NCBI RefSeq assembly: GCF_017745275.1
Contig: NZ_JAGHZS010000003.1
Coordinates: 676,693 to 740,692, forward strand
DNA from: Chitinophaga sp.
Lineage (GTDB): Bacteria; Bacteroidota; Bacteroidia; Chitinophagales; Chitinophagaceae
Direction of reading: 5' to 3'
DNA length: 64,000 nt
Each line of letters opens with the position of its first letter. The stretch's first letter is position 1. Below the pieces are notes generated by a model that saw only the letters and a list, made by a program, of their open reading frames with translations, was not told where the DNA came from and did not search any database. Below are positions 25,204 to 33,125 of the stretch, in pieces. The position numbers were made by a program, and so were the translations under genes.

Positions 25204-25746
25204 TTAAGCGTTTTGTAAAGAAATAATCGTTTCGTTGAGTCGTTGAATTCTACCCGCCCATATTTTCCGGAGGAAAAAGAATTGTACTCCCATCAGCACC
25301 ACAATGGCAGCCATGGCTATAGACTTATTATTATCCCAGTGAATGGGTGCCAGGAAGAAAGCGAATATACAACCGAGCGCCAGTAGTCTCGACGACACAG
25401 CTATTACCGCGTAGCGTTTTAATTGTTGCGCCTGCCGTTGCAATTGTTCCAGCAAATGCTGGCCGGTAGCAGGATTTTTCGCCAGCCAATAGCCGGTTAA
25501 ATTATATAACACGATAAATATGATCGCTGCCACTAACAACACATTAAGATAGAACGGTTTTTTGTTGCCATCGAAGAAGTCGTAGTAAACCACAAGAAAA
25601 GCGGTATATCCCAATGTTTCTATGATCAGTTGCTTCCTGATCCCCCGCATCACCGGAGAGGCTTGTTTACTGGCAATAGACTGGATCTCAGCAGTTGTTC
25701 GTGTAGGCGTGGGCGTATTATCCCAGGCAGATTTTAAAGGGTCCAT
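25204..25746 (-). CDS. Four-helix membrane protein, probable anti-sigma partner
   Basis: 180 residues. A soluble N-terminus of about 40 residues (MDPLKSAWDNTP...) is followed by four hydrophobic segments (about 45-60, 65-90, 108-133, 140-160). No named domain is recognised with certainty. The gene overlaps the upstream ECF sigma gene by 13 bases, the usual arrangement for Bacteroidota sigma/membrane-antagonist pairs. An anti-sigma role is therefore likely, but no zinc-finger (ZAS) motif is visible. Confidence 0.65.
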   Translation of the reverse strand: MDPLKSAWDNTPTPTRTTAEIQSIASKQASPVMRGIRKQLIIETLGYTAFLVVYYDFFDGNKKPFYLNVLLVAAIIFIVLYNLTGYWLAKNPATGQHLLEQLQRQAQQLKRYAVIAVSSRLLALGCIFAFFLAPIHWDNNKSIAMAAIVVLMGVQFFFLRKIWAGRIQRLNETIISLQNA

Positions 25747-26219
25747 GATGAAGCGTTTAAAATATTTTTGAGTTTGGTTTTAATCCGGTTAATTTTTACG
25801 CCTACATAATTTTCGGCGATACCGATGATCCCGGCAATTTCCTGGTAGCTAAAATCATCGAGATATAGCGCGATGATGGCTTTCTCTGCATCGGAAAGCT
25901 GCCGGAGTGCGGCAAAGAGTTGATACTGTTGCTGCGTACCAGTGTTTTCGGGTGCAGGTATATCCGGTAATGCGTCAGTATAAGTAATGGAGATGCGGCG
26001 TTTGCGAAATCCTGCCAGCGCGGTATTGAGGGCAATACGATAGATCCAGGTGCTGATTTTGGCGTTGCCCGCATAGGAAGGAAACGATTTCCACAACTGG
26101 TAAATCATTTCCTGGAAAAGGTCTTCCCGGTCTTCCGGACTATCCCTGTACAGGCGGCAAAGTTTATGTAGTATCCCCTGATGCTGCTGTATAACGGAAA
26201 GAAAGGCCGGTTGATCCAT
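25734..26219 (-). CDS. ECF-family RNA polymerase sigma factor
   Basis: 161 residues. Region 2: LHKLCRLYRDSPEDREDLFQEM and WKSFPSYAGNAKISTWIYRIALN. Region 4: LRQLSDAEKAIIALYLDDFSYQEIAGIIG, followed by a recognition helix ENYVGVKINRIKTKLK. It is the standard length for small ECF factors. It directs RNA polymerase to a stress or envelope regulon that cannot be told from this window. The 3' end overlaps the membrane-protein gene by 13 bases. Confidence 0.92.
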   Translation of the reverse strand: MDQPAFLSVIQQHQGILHKLCRLYRDSPEDREDLFQEMIYQLWKSFPSYAGNAKISTWIYRIALNTALAGFRKRRISITYTDALPDIPAPENTGTQQQYQLFAALRQLSDAEKAIIALYLDDFSYQEIAGIIGIAENYVGVKINRIKTKLKNILNASSWTL

Positions 26220-26283
26220 GAATATTGCTTTTATAGGTTAGTTGCCACCGGGGTTAAAAAACTTACAGGGATCTCAAAAATAT

Positions 26284-26814
26284 TTACCAGATCACCTTAT
26301 TGACCGTGGCCCAGTTGCGGGTAGTGCAGGGTACGCCCAGCTTTTTTTCCAATTGAGAAATGACGTCCAGCCCCTTGGGAACCAGGTCTTTTTTGATCAT
26401 GGTATATACTTCGGTGTCTGTCATATGCAGGGTTTCCGCAGCCGATTGCAGGGATGCAATGACCCCGGCCGCATGAGCGCCCGCCGGTACAGAAAGAAAG
26501 GAAACATATACCTGTACCTGCTTATCCGGCACAATTTCCGGGAACGGCGTATTCGCCACCACGGCCTCCAGCTGTGCTACCGACCGGATAATGGTGGGTA
26601 CTTCAAATCCATAATTTTCCAGCAACAATTTTTCTATTTTTTTAGCCAAAGCCGCTGCATTATTGCTACCCGACTCAAACATCACATTGCCGCTTTGTAT
26701 ATAGGTGCTCACTTTTTTAAAGCCGGCAGCTTCCAATTGCTGCCGCAAGGTTTCCATTTTAACGGTACGCTTGCCTACATTTACTGCCCGGAGAAAAGCC
26801 ACGTATTTAGCCAT
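26284..26814 (-). CDS. DUF1697 family protein
   Basis: 176 residues from ATG 26814 (MAKYVAFLRAVNVG); the extension from TTG 26856 was rejected because it adds a non-family N-terminus. The DUF1697 pattern is clear: FLRAVNVGKRTVKM, LRQQLEAAGFKKVSTYIQSGNVMF, and a C-terminus ending CTTRNWATVNKV. These small cytoplasmic proteins are widespread and have no established reaction. It is divergent from the SMI1/KNR4 gene with 36 bases between starts. Confidence 0.85.
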   Translation of the reverse strand: MAKYVAFLRAVNVGKRTVKMETLRQQLEAAGFKKVSTYIQSGNVMFESGSNNAAALAKKIEKLLLENYGFEVPTIIRSVAQLEAVVANTPFPEIVPDKQVQVYVSFLSVPAGAHAAGVIASLQSAAETLHMTDTEVYTMIKKDLVPKGLDVISQLEKKLGVPCTTRNWATVNKVIW

Positions 26815-26850
26815 AAAGGATGTCAACTTTACTTTGTAAGTTTGTTTTAT

Positions 26851-27525
26851 ATGCACTATTTAGCAATCATACACAAATTATACAACCTGGAGGAAGATGC
26901 CAATAATGGTTATCCTGAAACAGCTATTGCCGCCCTGGAACATCGGCTACAGATCCGGTTGCCGGCCGCCCTGCGGCAATATTATCTCTCCCTGGGTAAT
27001 AACAAAACAGTGAACGATAGTTTTAATCGTTTAACTTCTTTGGAGGAAATAGGATTTTCGGAAGATGATCACCTTATTTTTTATGAAGAAAATCAGGCCG
27101 TAGTATTATGGGGCATTGCCAAAGCCGAATTACAGCAGGACAATCCTCCCGTATACGGTACTTACGATAGCCACCGGAAGGAATGGTTTACCGACTCCAA
27201 TACCACAGAACATTTCCTGTTGTCTATGGCGTGGTGGAATGGCGCACTTGGTGGGCTTACCTATACCGCGTTTACAGATCTTGAAGAAGACCTCACGCCT
27301 GCACATATAAAAACGATTACCAGTCACTGGAAAGAGCAAACCGGTGTATCTAACCAGTTGCTGCGCTTTTTTACCAACGACTACGAAGATATTCTTGTAC
27401 TCACTACAGAACAGGATGGTGCTGTGAATGGCCTGTACCTGGGCACTAACCAGGAAGCCCGTTTTCACTCCATATTGGACATGCTCCACATGGAATGGTG
27501 CTACCGGACCGACCGCGATGAATAG
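26851..27525 (+). CDS. SMI1/KNR4 (SUKH) family protein
   Basis: 224 residues from ATG 26851. The frame stays open upstream to 26242, but that part is antisense to the DUF1697 gene and is not protein-like. SUKH features are the helix AIAALEHRLQIRLPAALRQYYLSLGN, then FYEENQAVVLWGIAK and a Trp-containing strand pattern. Many SUKH proteins are immunity proteins of polymorphic toxins. No toxin gene is adjacent, so this is either a stand-alone immunity or regulatory protein. Its last 25 bases overlap the convergent DUF4184 gene. Confidence 0.75.
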   Translation: MHYLAIIHKLYNLEEDANNGYPETAIAALEHRLQIRLPAALRQYYLSLGNNKTVNDSFNRLTSLEEIGFSEDDHLIFYEENQAVVLWGIAKAELQQDNPPVYGTYDSHRKEWFTDSNTTEHFLLSMAWWNGALGGLTYTAFTDLEEDLTPAHIKTITSHWKEQTGVSNQLLRFFTNDYEDILVLTTEQDGAVNGLYLGTNQEARFHSILDMLHMEWCYRTDRDE

Positions 27526-28256
27526 TTGCCCGGACGAAATATCACCAGCGTCATCAACAATCCATAGAATAAGCCACCGAGCATGGTGGCCAGGTAATCT
27601 AGTCCCTTACAGTAAATATAATGGAAGCGTTCATTGACCAACAGTACCAATGCACTCAATAAGATAATCGTAAGCCAGAAAGCAGCTTTTCGTGCAGGGG
27701 ATACTGTTGGTGTGTTTTTTACAATGGATAATTTCAGGAAGAAGTAAAATAAAAGCAGCAAGCCCAACACAGAACTGATGTATTGCATCAGGTACCACAT
27801 TTTCATAGGATGTTGTCCTACCAGTATATCCTTTTGTAAAAACGCCGAGCAGGTAACAAAGTAGCCATCTGCATGGGTAAAGGCGTCAAGAAAGAAATGT
27901 GTCAATATCCCGATGATAACAGAGCTAAGTACTACCAGGTAATGTTGCCGGAAATAGTTATGCCAGTTGAAAGTGCGGAATAATTGTAGCCGCCCGCGTA
28001 CCCATCCCGGTAAATACGGCATTAGTATATGCTTTACCAGCCCATGGTACAGGTAAGCCAATAACAGGGCTAACGGGATATCATATACGAAAATCCCCCA
28101 CCATAAATGTCCGAGATTGAAATAGGGATTCAAAAAAATAAAATATAAAAAGTCAGGCACCATGCTGCCTATAATCAGGCCCGTAGCCGATAGGTATTTT
28201 CTGGGAGTATTAGAAAAGGGAACAACTATCGCCGCATGTGATATTGTGAATGGCAT
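27501..28256 (-). CDS. DUF4184 family membrane protein
   Basis: 251 residues. It starts with the family signature MPFTISHAAIVVPF, then GLIIGSMVPDFLYF. The histidines and acidic residues of HFFLDAFTHADGYF resemble a membrane-embedded metal-dependent hydrolase arrangement like the YdjM/phospholipase-related group. About six hydrophobic helices are present. Reaction unknown. The 3' end overlaps the convergent SMI1 gene by 25 bases. Confidence 0.75.
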   Translation of the reverse strand: MPFTISHAAIVVPFSNTPRKYLSATGLIIGSMVPDFLYFIFLNPYFNLGHLWWGIFVYDIPLALLLAYLYHGLVKHILMPYLPGWVRGRLQLFRTFNWHNYFRQHYLVVLSSVIIGILTHFFLDAFTHADGYFVTCSAFLQKDILVGQHPMKMWYLMQYISSVLGLLLLFYFFLKLSIVKNTPTVSPARKAAFWLTIILLSALVLLVNERFHYIYCKGLDYLATMLGGLFYGLLMTLVIFRPGNYSSRSVR

Positions 28257-28427
28257 CGTCTAATGGTAATTGGATATAAATTTAAATTAATTCTAATAAA
28301 TAATAATGTTGTGGTAAAGAAATGTTAATGTTATAATCGTCCATCATTTCCGGTAAAATGTCCAACCCATCCTGATGTGATAACACGTATTTTTATATAG
28401 TCTTTGAAAACATAAAAACAATGTGCT

Positions 28428-28955
28428 ATGACAAACTGGAAAATTGATGAATCACACAGCGAAATCGGATTCAAAGTTAAACATCTCATGATTACTAACG
28501 TGAGCGGATATTTTACACGATTCAAAGGAAATATTCAGACGAACAGTGATGATTTTCATGATGCGACTATTACGTTCGAAGCAGCGGCAGATAGTATTGA
28601 CACGCAAAACAAGCAACGGGATGAACACCTGAGAAATGGCGACTTTTTCGATGCATCCAATCACCCTAAAATCAGCTTTGTTTCCAAAAAAGTCAGAAAG
28701 GTAGGAGACGAAGCTTATAAATTACTCGGCGACCTGACCATTAAAGGAGAAACACATCCTATAGAACTGGATGTGGTACACGGTGGCGTAACTGTAGATC
28801 CTTATGGACAAACCAAAGCCGGATTTGCACTCAAAGGACGCCTTCATCGTACCGATTACGGCTTGCGTTGGAATGCCACTACCGAAGCCGGCGGTATTGT
28901 ACTCAGCGATGAAGTAAAGCTCAATATGGAAATACAGTTGGTAAAACAAGCATAA
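28428..28955 (+). CDS. YceI-family lipid-binding protein, cytoplasmic form
   Basis: 175 residues without a signal peptide. The YceI lipocalin-like barrel is marked by WKIDESHSEIGFKVKHLMI, RDEHLRNGDFFDASNHPKISF, LTIKGETHPIELDV and the C-terminal strand EVKLNMEIQL. YceI proteins bind isoprenoid or other amphiphilic chains. A second YceI gene at 31553 has a signal peptide, so the pair differ in location. The last codon and TAA stop lie inside the left arm of the long inverted repeat at 28950. Confidence 0.9.
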   Translation: MTNWKIDESHSEIGFKVKHLMITNVSGYFTRFKGNIQTNSDDFHDATITFEAAADSIDTQNKQRDEHLRNGDFFDASNHPKISFVSKKVRKVGDEAYKLLGDLTIKGETHPIELDVVHGGVTVDPYGQTKAGFALKGRLHRTDYGLRWNATTEAGGIVLSDEVKLNMEIQLVKQA

Positions 28956-29071
28956 AGCTGAAAGCATAAAGCAAAAAGCCTTTGGAGCGAAGATATTAGC
29001 GAAACATAAATATAATTTCCGCTAATATCTTCGCTCCAAAGGCTTTTTGCTTTATGCTTTCAGCTTTATGC
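28950..29071. repeat. Long perfect inverted repeat A (52-bp arms, heptamer type AGCnnAA)
   Basis: Arms 28950-29001 and 29020-29071 are perfectly complementary over 52 bp, with an 18-base AT-rich loop. The outer part of each arm is a tandem of 7-base units (AGCTGAA, AGCATAA, AGCAAAA). The inner part has the core AGCGAAGAT. The left arm begins in the last codon of the YceI gene and the right arm ends next to the -7 box of the helicase gene. It is a member of the family also seen at 33816, 37698, 43875 and 48839. Confidence 0.9.
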
Positions 29072-29079
29072 TATCTTTG
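29046..29079 (+). promoter_or_regulatory. Candidate promoter of the DEAD-box helicase gene
   Basis: TATCTTTG at 29072-29079 matches the Bacteroidota -7 consensus TAnnTTTG exactly. TTTG at 29046-29049 could be the -33 box with a 22-base spacer, slightly long. The -33 box lies inside the right arm of inverted repeat A and the -7 box begins at the next base after it. ATG follows 25 bases downstream. Confidence 0.5.
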
Positions 29080-29104
29080 TGCTCCAAGCACAGCAAGAAC
29101 GCAC

Positions 29105-30388
29105 ATGAAATTTGAACAATACAATATCTCGGCTGAAATAAAGGACAGTCTGGAAGAAATGGGCTTTAAAAAGCCCACTGATATACAATTTAAAGCCATC
29201 CCTTCCATCCTGAACGGTGACGATGTAATGGCGATTGCCCAGACCGGTACCGGTAAAACAGCCGCTTTTGCCATTCCTATCCTGCATCGCCTGCAACAAC
29301 AGGACCGCAAATACCGGAAAGGTAAATATGAAGTAAAGTGCCTGGTAATGGTGCCTACCCGCGAACTGGCCATCCAGATCGCAGAAGTATTTCAGGCTAT
29401 TGCCCAATATACAGAACTCACCATCCTGGCGCTGGTAGGCGGCGTAGATCAGGGACCACAGATCAAAGTGCTGGAAAAAGGCGTAGATGTGCTCATTGCC
29501 ACTCCCGGCCGAATGTTCGACCAGATTAACCAGGGACATATTGACCTGAGCCAGGTGAAAACCCTCGTACTGGATGAGGCCGACCATATGCTGGACCTGG
29601 GCTTTATCCGCGATATCCGCGATGTGATCAAACATATTCCCCGCGAACACCAGACGCTCTTCTTCTCCGCTACACTGAATAAAGATATCAAGGACCTGGC
29701 GTATTCTGTAGTGAATAACCCTATCCGCATCCAGATATCTCCCAAAGACCCGGTGTCGAAAAATGTAAGTCACGCTGTAGCCTATGTGGAAATGGATGAT
29801 AAACGCTTCTTCCTGGAACGGCTGATCAAGGAATTCCCGGAAAGCAAAATCCTGGTATTTGTTCGCACCAAAGTTCGCGCAGAACGCGTGATGGCGGCAA
29901 TGGGCCGTATCGGCATCAAAGCCCTCACCATGCACGGCGGCAAAGAACAAGGCGATCGCCTGGATGTAATGGATGTGTTCAAGAAAGGCGAAATAAAAGT
30001 ATTGGTCACCACCGATGTAAACGCACGTGGTATTGATATTCCGAACGTTGACTACGTAGTGAACTACGACTTACCCGACGTACCGGAAAATTACGTACAC
30101 CGCGTAGGCCGTACGGGTCGTGGCGTACAAAAAGGACAAGCCGTTTCTTTCTGCAGTACAGAAGAAAAACCAATCCTGGAAGAAATCCAAAAATTTCTCG
30201 GTAAGAATATCACAGAGATGAAAATCAATAAAGATGATTATCGCGAAACCATTAGCTTCTCTGAGGATGTTCCGAATGATAACTGGCAGCTATTGCTGGA
30301 TGAGCATAATAAAGAAATGGAGGAGCTGCAGAAGAAAGTGAAGAAGAGAGCGGCAGCAAATGTGAAGAAGAAGGCGAAGAAGAAATAA
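29105..30388 (+). CDS. DEAD-box ATP-dependent RNA helicase (RhlE-like)
   Basis: 427 residues from ATG 29105. All helicase motifs are present: Q motif (GFKKPTDIQFKAIP), motif I AQTGTGKT (46-53), PTRELA, TPGR, DEAD in LVLDEADHMLDLGF, SAT, and the C-terminal HRVGRTGR. A short Lys-rich tail (KKVKKRAAANVKKKAKKK) probably binds RNA. It unwinds structured RNA, in ribosome assembly, mRNA decay or cold adaptation. The upstream in-frame reading from 29054 runs through the hairpin arm and was rejected. A strong terminator follows the gene. Confidence 0.93.
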   Translation: MKFEQYNISAEIKDSLEEMGFKKPTDIQFKAIPSILNGDDVMAIAQTGTGKTAAFAIPILHRLQQQDRKYRKGKYEVKCLVMVPTRELAIQIAEVFQAIAQYTELTILALVGGVDQGPQIKVLEKGVDVLIATPGRMFDQINQGHIDLSQVKTLVLDEADHMLDLGFIRDIRDVIKHIPREHQTLFFSATLNKDIKDLAYSVVNNPIRIQISPKDPVSKNVSHAVAYVEMDDKRFFLERLIKEFPESKILVFVRTKVRAERVMAAMGRIGIKALTMHGGKEQGDRLDVMDVFKKGEIKVLVTTDVNARGIDIPNVDYVVNYDLPDVPENYVHRVGRTGRGVQKGQAVSFCSTEEKPILEEIQKFLGKNITEMKINKDDYRETISFSEDVPNDNWQLLLDEHNKEMEELQKKVKKRAAANVKKKAKKK

Positions 30389-30410
30389 CTATCAAGTGAC
30401 AAATAATGTG

Positions 30411-30443
30411 ATGGCTATTCCGGAAGGAATGGCCATTTTTTTT
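30411..30443 (+). terminator. Intrinsic terminator of the helicase gene
   Basis: An 11-bp stem with one G-U pair (30411-30421 with 30426-30436, ATGGCTATTCC / GGAATGGCCAT) and GGAA tetraloop, followed by eight T (30436-30443). It is 22 bases after the helicase stop codon. Confidence 0.85.
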
Positions 30444-30486
30444 ACAAAAACTTGGCATTTTTTGTCAATTTTTTGTAGTTTTATAG

Positions 30487-30954
30487 ATGAAGATCACAGA
30501 GAAATCAACAGGTGAGTATAAGGATGTTTTAATCCAGTTACTGGAAAAAAAAGACCTTGCGCAAATAACCAGTGATAGATTTTCCTTCGATTGGAAGAAA
30601 ATAATGAAGCACAACGAGGTTTATAAATTGATATTATCAACTGACAATACTATTCTTGGGTTGATTTCTCTGGAATATTATCCATCAGAAGAGCGCATTG
30701 AAATGAAATTACTGGAGGTTTCCAGGCAGAACATAGGAAAAAATGGCCTTTATGATGGGATTGCAGGTTGTATGATAGCTTTTGCAGGGCGTACCGCATT
30801 AGCAATGTATGGCCAATATGCCTGTATTTCCCTGATTCCTAAAACAGCCTTAAAAAATCATTATATAAAGAAATATGGGATGATAGATGCCGGATGGCAG
30901 CTTTTCCTGGAATTGGGCCCATTGAACATCATCGTCGCAAAATATACTATATGA
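30487..30954 (+). CDS. GNAT-like protein, possible toxin of a two-gene module
   Basis: 155 residues. I do not recognise a named family with certainty. The pattern is GNAT-like: ILGLISLEYYPSEERIEMKLLEVS as a central beta4-type strand pair. A helix follows after NIGKNGLYDGIAGCMIAFAGRTA, and YGQYACISLIPKTALKNHYIKKYGM resembles the C-terminal GNAT beta6/helix block. A canonical Q/R-x-x-G-x-G/A acetyl-CoA loop is not clear. The gene is visibly AT-richer than its neighbours and overlaps the next (HTH) gene by 4 bases (ATGA), so they are coupled. Toxin-antitoxin is one reading; a metabolic acetyltransferase with its regulator is another. Confidence 0.5.
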   Translation: MKITEKSTGEYKDVLIQLLEKKDLAQITSDRFSFDWKKIMKHNEVYKLILSTDNTILGLISLEYYPSEERIEMKLLEVSRQNIGKNGLYDGIAGCMIAFAGRTALAMYGQYACISLIPKTALKNHYIKKYGMIDAGWQLFLELGPLNIIVAKYTI

Positions 30955-31499
30955 GCAGCAAAAAGTTTAAAAGTGAACATACGCAGGAGGAGTTGGCGGA
31001 GTCTTTGATTTTCCCTGTTAAGCTTTCAAAGAAGCAGCAAAAGGAGGCGGCTGAGCGGTTGGCGTTGGTTCGTAGCCAGAGAAGGGGTGTTGCATCAGAG
31101 AAAGAAAAACTGATCAGTGGGCTGCTGAGTCTCAGGTTTCAACTTGAAGATTACATAAATGGAAACACTTATAATCCAAAACTCTCTTTTGGGTATTTCC
31201 TTGGAGAGTATGTTACCTTGTTAGAGAAGAAAAGAAAAGTTTTTGCCGAGGAAATAAGTATTGATGAAACCTTGCTAAGTCAACTGATTAATCTTAAACG
31301 TGATCCGCCTGATTATGTTTCTGTAAGATTGGAATTGCATTCAAACCGTGCTATTCCCGCTGACTATTGGTATCGGTTAGTAGAAAAGAAGCGGGAGCAT
31401 TTTATTAAAACGGATAAATCTATCCGAAAAAATGAAAAACAATTTGTCCAGAATAAACTTACCGTGCAGATTAAAACTGATGGCCGTTTAGCGTTATAA
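30951..31499 (+). CDS. HTH-containing protein, possible antitoxin partner
   Basis: 182 residues from ATG 30951, overlapping the previous stop (ATGA). The N-terminal half is charged and helical (KLSKKQQKEAAERLALVRSQ). The second half has an Xre-like HTH: LSFGYFLGEYVTLLEKKR, then FAEEISIDETLLSQLINLKR and an RAIPADYWYRLVEKK helix. Such a layout is common in antitoxins of Bacteroidota modules. No DNA target is evident, and the region before the first gene has no clear palindrome. Function is inferred only from pairing with the GNAT-like gene. Confidence 0.5.
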   Translation: MSSKKFKSEHTQEELAESLIFPVKLSKKQQKEAAERLALVRSQRRGVASEKEKLISGLLSLRFQLEDYINGNTYNPKLSFGYFLGEYVTLLEKKRKVFAEEISIDETLLSQLINLKRDPPDYVSVRLELHSNRAIPADYWYRLVEKKREHFIKTDKSIRKNEKQFVQNKLTVQIKTDGRLAL

Positions 31500-31503
31500 T
31501 ACA

Positions 31504-31533
31504 AGACGGTCCCGGCTTAGACCGGGACCGTCT
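31504..31533. terminator. Bidirectional GC-rich hairpin terminator
   Basis: A perfect 12-bp stem AGACGGTCCCGG (31504-31515 with 31522-31533) and 6-base loop. It lies between the converging stops of the HTH gene (31499) and the periplasmic YceI gene (31553). There is no strong U-run on either side. Confidence 0.65.
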
Positions 31534-31552
31534 CAAACATTTCATGCGCTAA

Positions 31553-32140
31553 TTATTGCTTCACCGCTTCCACGTTCACAGTAATATCCACTGTTGGTGC
31601 TACTGCATAAACGCCTGAAGGTAATTTATCTGCATACTTCACACCGAAGTCAAGACGGTTGATGCTGGCTTTTGCAGTAAAACCTGCTCTTCTCAATCCC
31701 CATGGATCTTTAATTACACCATTATAAGTAACGTCAAAGGCTACACGTTTTGTAGTGCTGCGGATAGTCACATCTGCTAACAATACATATTTATTACCTG
31801 TCAGTTTCTTCATAGAAACGCTTTTCAGGGTAATAGACGGATATTCAGCAACGTTAAAGAAGTCGTCTGTTTTCAGGTGGCCATCGCGTTGATCTACACC
31901 GGTAGAAATGCTGGATGCATCTACCGTGAAATCTACTTTCGCGTTCTGGAAATTAGTACTGTCGGCAGTTTCAATGGTGCCACTGAATTTGGTAAAATGG
32001 CCTTGTACGTAGCTGAGCCCTAAGTGTTTTACACCGAAGATGATGCTGCTGTGTGCAGGGTCAGCATTCCATTTAACCTGTGCAAAAGTTGCGATGCTGG
32101 CTAATACCAGGAGGGCAGTGAAAAAGAATCCTTTTTTCAT
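31553..32140 (-). CDS. YceI-family protein, exported form
   Basis: 195 residues with a signal peptide (MKKGFFFTALLVLASIATFAQ). The barrel pattern follows: WNADPAHSSIIFGVKHLGLS, VDQRDGHLKTDDFFNVAEYP, LADVTIRSTTKRVAFDV and a final VDITVNVEAV strand. It probably binds an isoprenoid or similar lipid in the periplasm. It is the last gene of the MarR-DoxX-YceI unit, 26 bases after doxX. The MarR-type operator upstream suggests induction by an oxidant or phenolic/quinone stress (inference from the regulator family). Confidence 0.9.
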   Translation of the reverse strand: MKKGFFFTALLVLASIATFAQVKWNADPAHSSIIFGVKHLGLSYVQGHFTKFSGTIETADSTNFQNAKVDFTVDASSISTGVDQRDGHLKTDDFFNVAEYPSITLKSVSMKKLTGNKYVLLADVTIRSTTKRVAFDVTYNGVIKDPWGLRRAGFTAKASINRLDFGVKYADKLPSGVYAVAPTVDITVNVEAVKQ

Positions 32141-32166
32141 GATTGTTGTTTATTGAGTTTAAAGAT

Positions 32167-32601
32167 TTATTTAGTGAGTTGACGATCTACCGACCAACGT
32201 CCGGCGCCTTTAATGATCAGGGCGAGGTTGATACCAATTACAAGCAGGTGATATTCAAATCCTTCTCCGGCTTGTGTTCCACCCCAGTTCATGAAGAAAC
32301 CGTTAGCGGCATGTACGCTTATTGCTACTAACATAATAACTGTTAACATGGTTGCCCATAAACGCGTAGTAAATCCAAAAAGAATTAGTAATGAGCCGAT
32401 GCTTTCGGTGAATATTACCAGGAAAGCGAGGATAGCAGGTGTGCCATTGGAAGTAAAGTAGTTCATGGTACCTTTAAATCCATAGCCACCGAACATGCCC
32501 AGTAATTTCTGTGCTCCGTGTGGTAACATCACCAACGCTACGGTGATACGAACAATAAATGAAGTCAGGTTGTTGTCTGTTTGAAGTAATTTCTTAAACA
32601 T
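32167..32601 (-). CDS. DoxX-family membrane protein
   Basis: 144 residues from ATG 32601; the reading from 32691 overlaps the MarR gene and was not chosen. Four hydrophobic helices. The DoxX signature is ITVALVMLPHGAQKLLGMFGG near the N-terminus and IFTESIGSLLILFGFTTRLWA in the middle. DoxX-type proteins are linked to thiol or quinone redox processes in the inner membrane. An ACAACTGTTG site lies 40 bases upstream of its start, so it may be transcribed both from marR and from its own promoter. Confidence 0.88.
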   Translation of the reverse strand: MFKKLLQTDNNLTSFIVRITVALVMLPHGAQKLLGMFGGYGFKGTMNYFTSNGTPAILAFLVIFTESIGSLLILFGFTTRLWATMLTVIMLVAISVHAANGFFMNWGGTQAGEGFEYHLLVIGINLALIIKGAGRWSVDRQLTK

Positions 32602-32640
32602 TGATGTAGGTTTGTTAGTGTTTGTACTATTATTGTATAT

Positions 32641-32651
32641 ACAACTGTTGA
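32641..32651 (-). promoter_or_regulatory. Candidate MarR operator before doxX
   Basis: ACAACTGTTGA at 32641-32651 is the same 10-base word (ACAACTGTTG) as in the marR promoter site at 33126. It lies between marR and doxX, over the last codons of marR and the short gap. Confidence 0.5.
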
Positions 32652-32662
32652 AGCAAAAAAAA

Positions 32663-33115
32663 TCAATCCCGGAGTTTATCCAGCAATTCACTTAATATGT
32701 TTGCTTCTTCTTTTGTCAGTTTTTTGGTTAATTCCTTGTGGCTTTTCTCCATAATCGGATCCAGTTCCTTCAGCAAAGCCAGTCCTTTATTGGTAATTTC
32801 AATTTCCACTTTACGGCGGTTGGAATCGCATTGTTCCCGGGTTAATAACCCTTTTTGGCGCAATTTTTCCACTAATCGGGTCGCATTGCTCATCCGGTCC
32901 ATCATCCGCTCCTGGATATCCAGCAGGTTTAATGGTTTGGGAGCACTACCACGAAGTATCCTCAGTACGTTGAATTGCTGACTGGATAAGTCGAATTGCT
33001 TCAACGCCTGGTTAGCACCTACTTCCAGCCAGTTACCGGTAAATATGATGTTCAACATGGCTCGTTGGTATTCATCCTTAAATCGAGTTTGCTTCAGTTC
33101 TTCTTCCAGTTTCAT
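32663..33115 (-). CDS. MarR-family transcriptional regulator
   Basis: 150 residues. Winged-helix pattern: LSSQQFNVLRILRGSAPKPL, then the recognition helix ERMMDRMSNATRLVEKLRQK and wing LLTREQCDSNRRKVEIEITNKG. These dimeric repressors usually respond to phenolic compounds or oxidants. The gene heads MarR-DoxX-YceI. Its promoter has TTTG (33172-33175), a 19-base spacer and TACCTTTG (33145-33152), followed at once by palindrome ACAACTGTTGT. This is an arrangement expected for autorepression. Confidence 0.9.
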   Translation of the reverse strand: MKLEEELKQTRFKDEYQRAMLNIIFTGNWLEVGANQALKQFDLSSQQFNVLRILRGSAPKPLNLLDIQERMMDRMSNATRLVEKLRQKGLLTREQCDSNRRKVEIEITNKGLALLKELDPIMEKSHKELTKKLTKEEANILSELLDKLRD

Positions 33116-33125
33116 AATTACAGTT

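Noticed and set aside
26242..26850. N-terminal extension of the SMI1/KNR4 reading frame by 203 residues
   Set aside because: It is antisense to the DUF1697 gene, has many Cys/His/Arg residues out of keeping with coding sequence here, and a family-like start exists at ATG 26851.
28950..29071. Inverted repeat A as a mobile MITE with target duplication
   Set aside because: No transposase-like terminal sequence or direct target repeat is visible, and the arm sequences differ among elements of the family except for heptamers and core.
29066..29950. 294-residue minus-strand frame inside the helicase gene
   Set aside because: It is a shadow of the DEAD-box gene: no family pattern, composition dominated by Phe/His/Tyr runs, and the plus-strand helicase is unambiguous.
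31504..31533. Member of the long inverted repeat family
   Set aside because: The stem is only 12 bp, GC-rich, and lacks both heptamers and the GCGAAGAT core; it is an ordinary convergent-gene hairpin. The same reasoning applies to 58205-58251.
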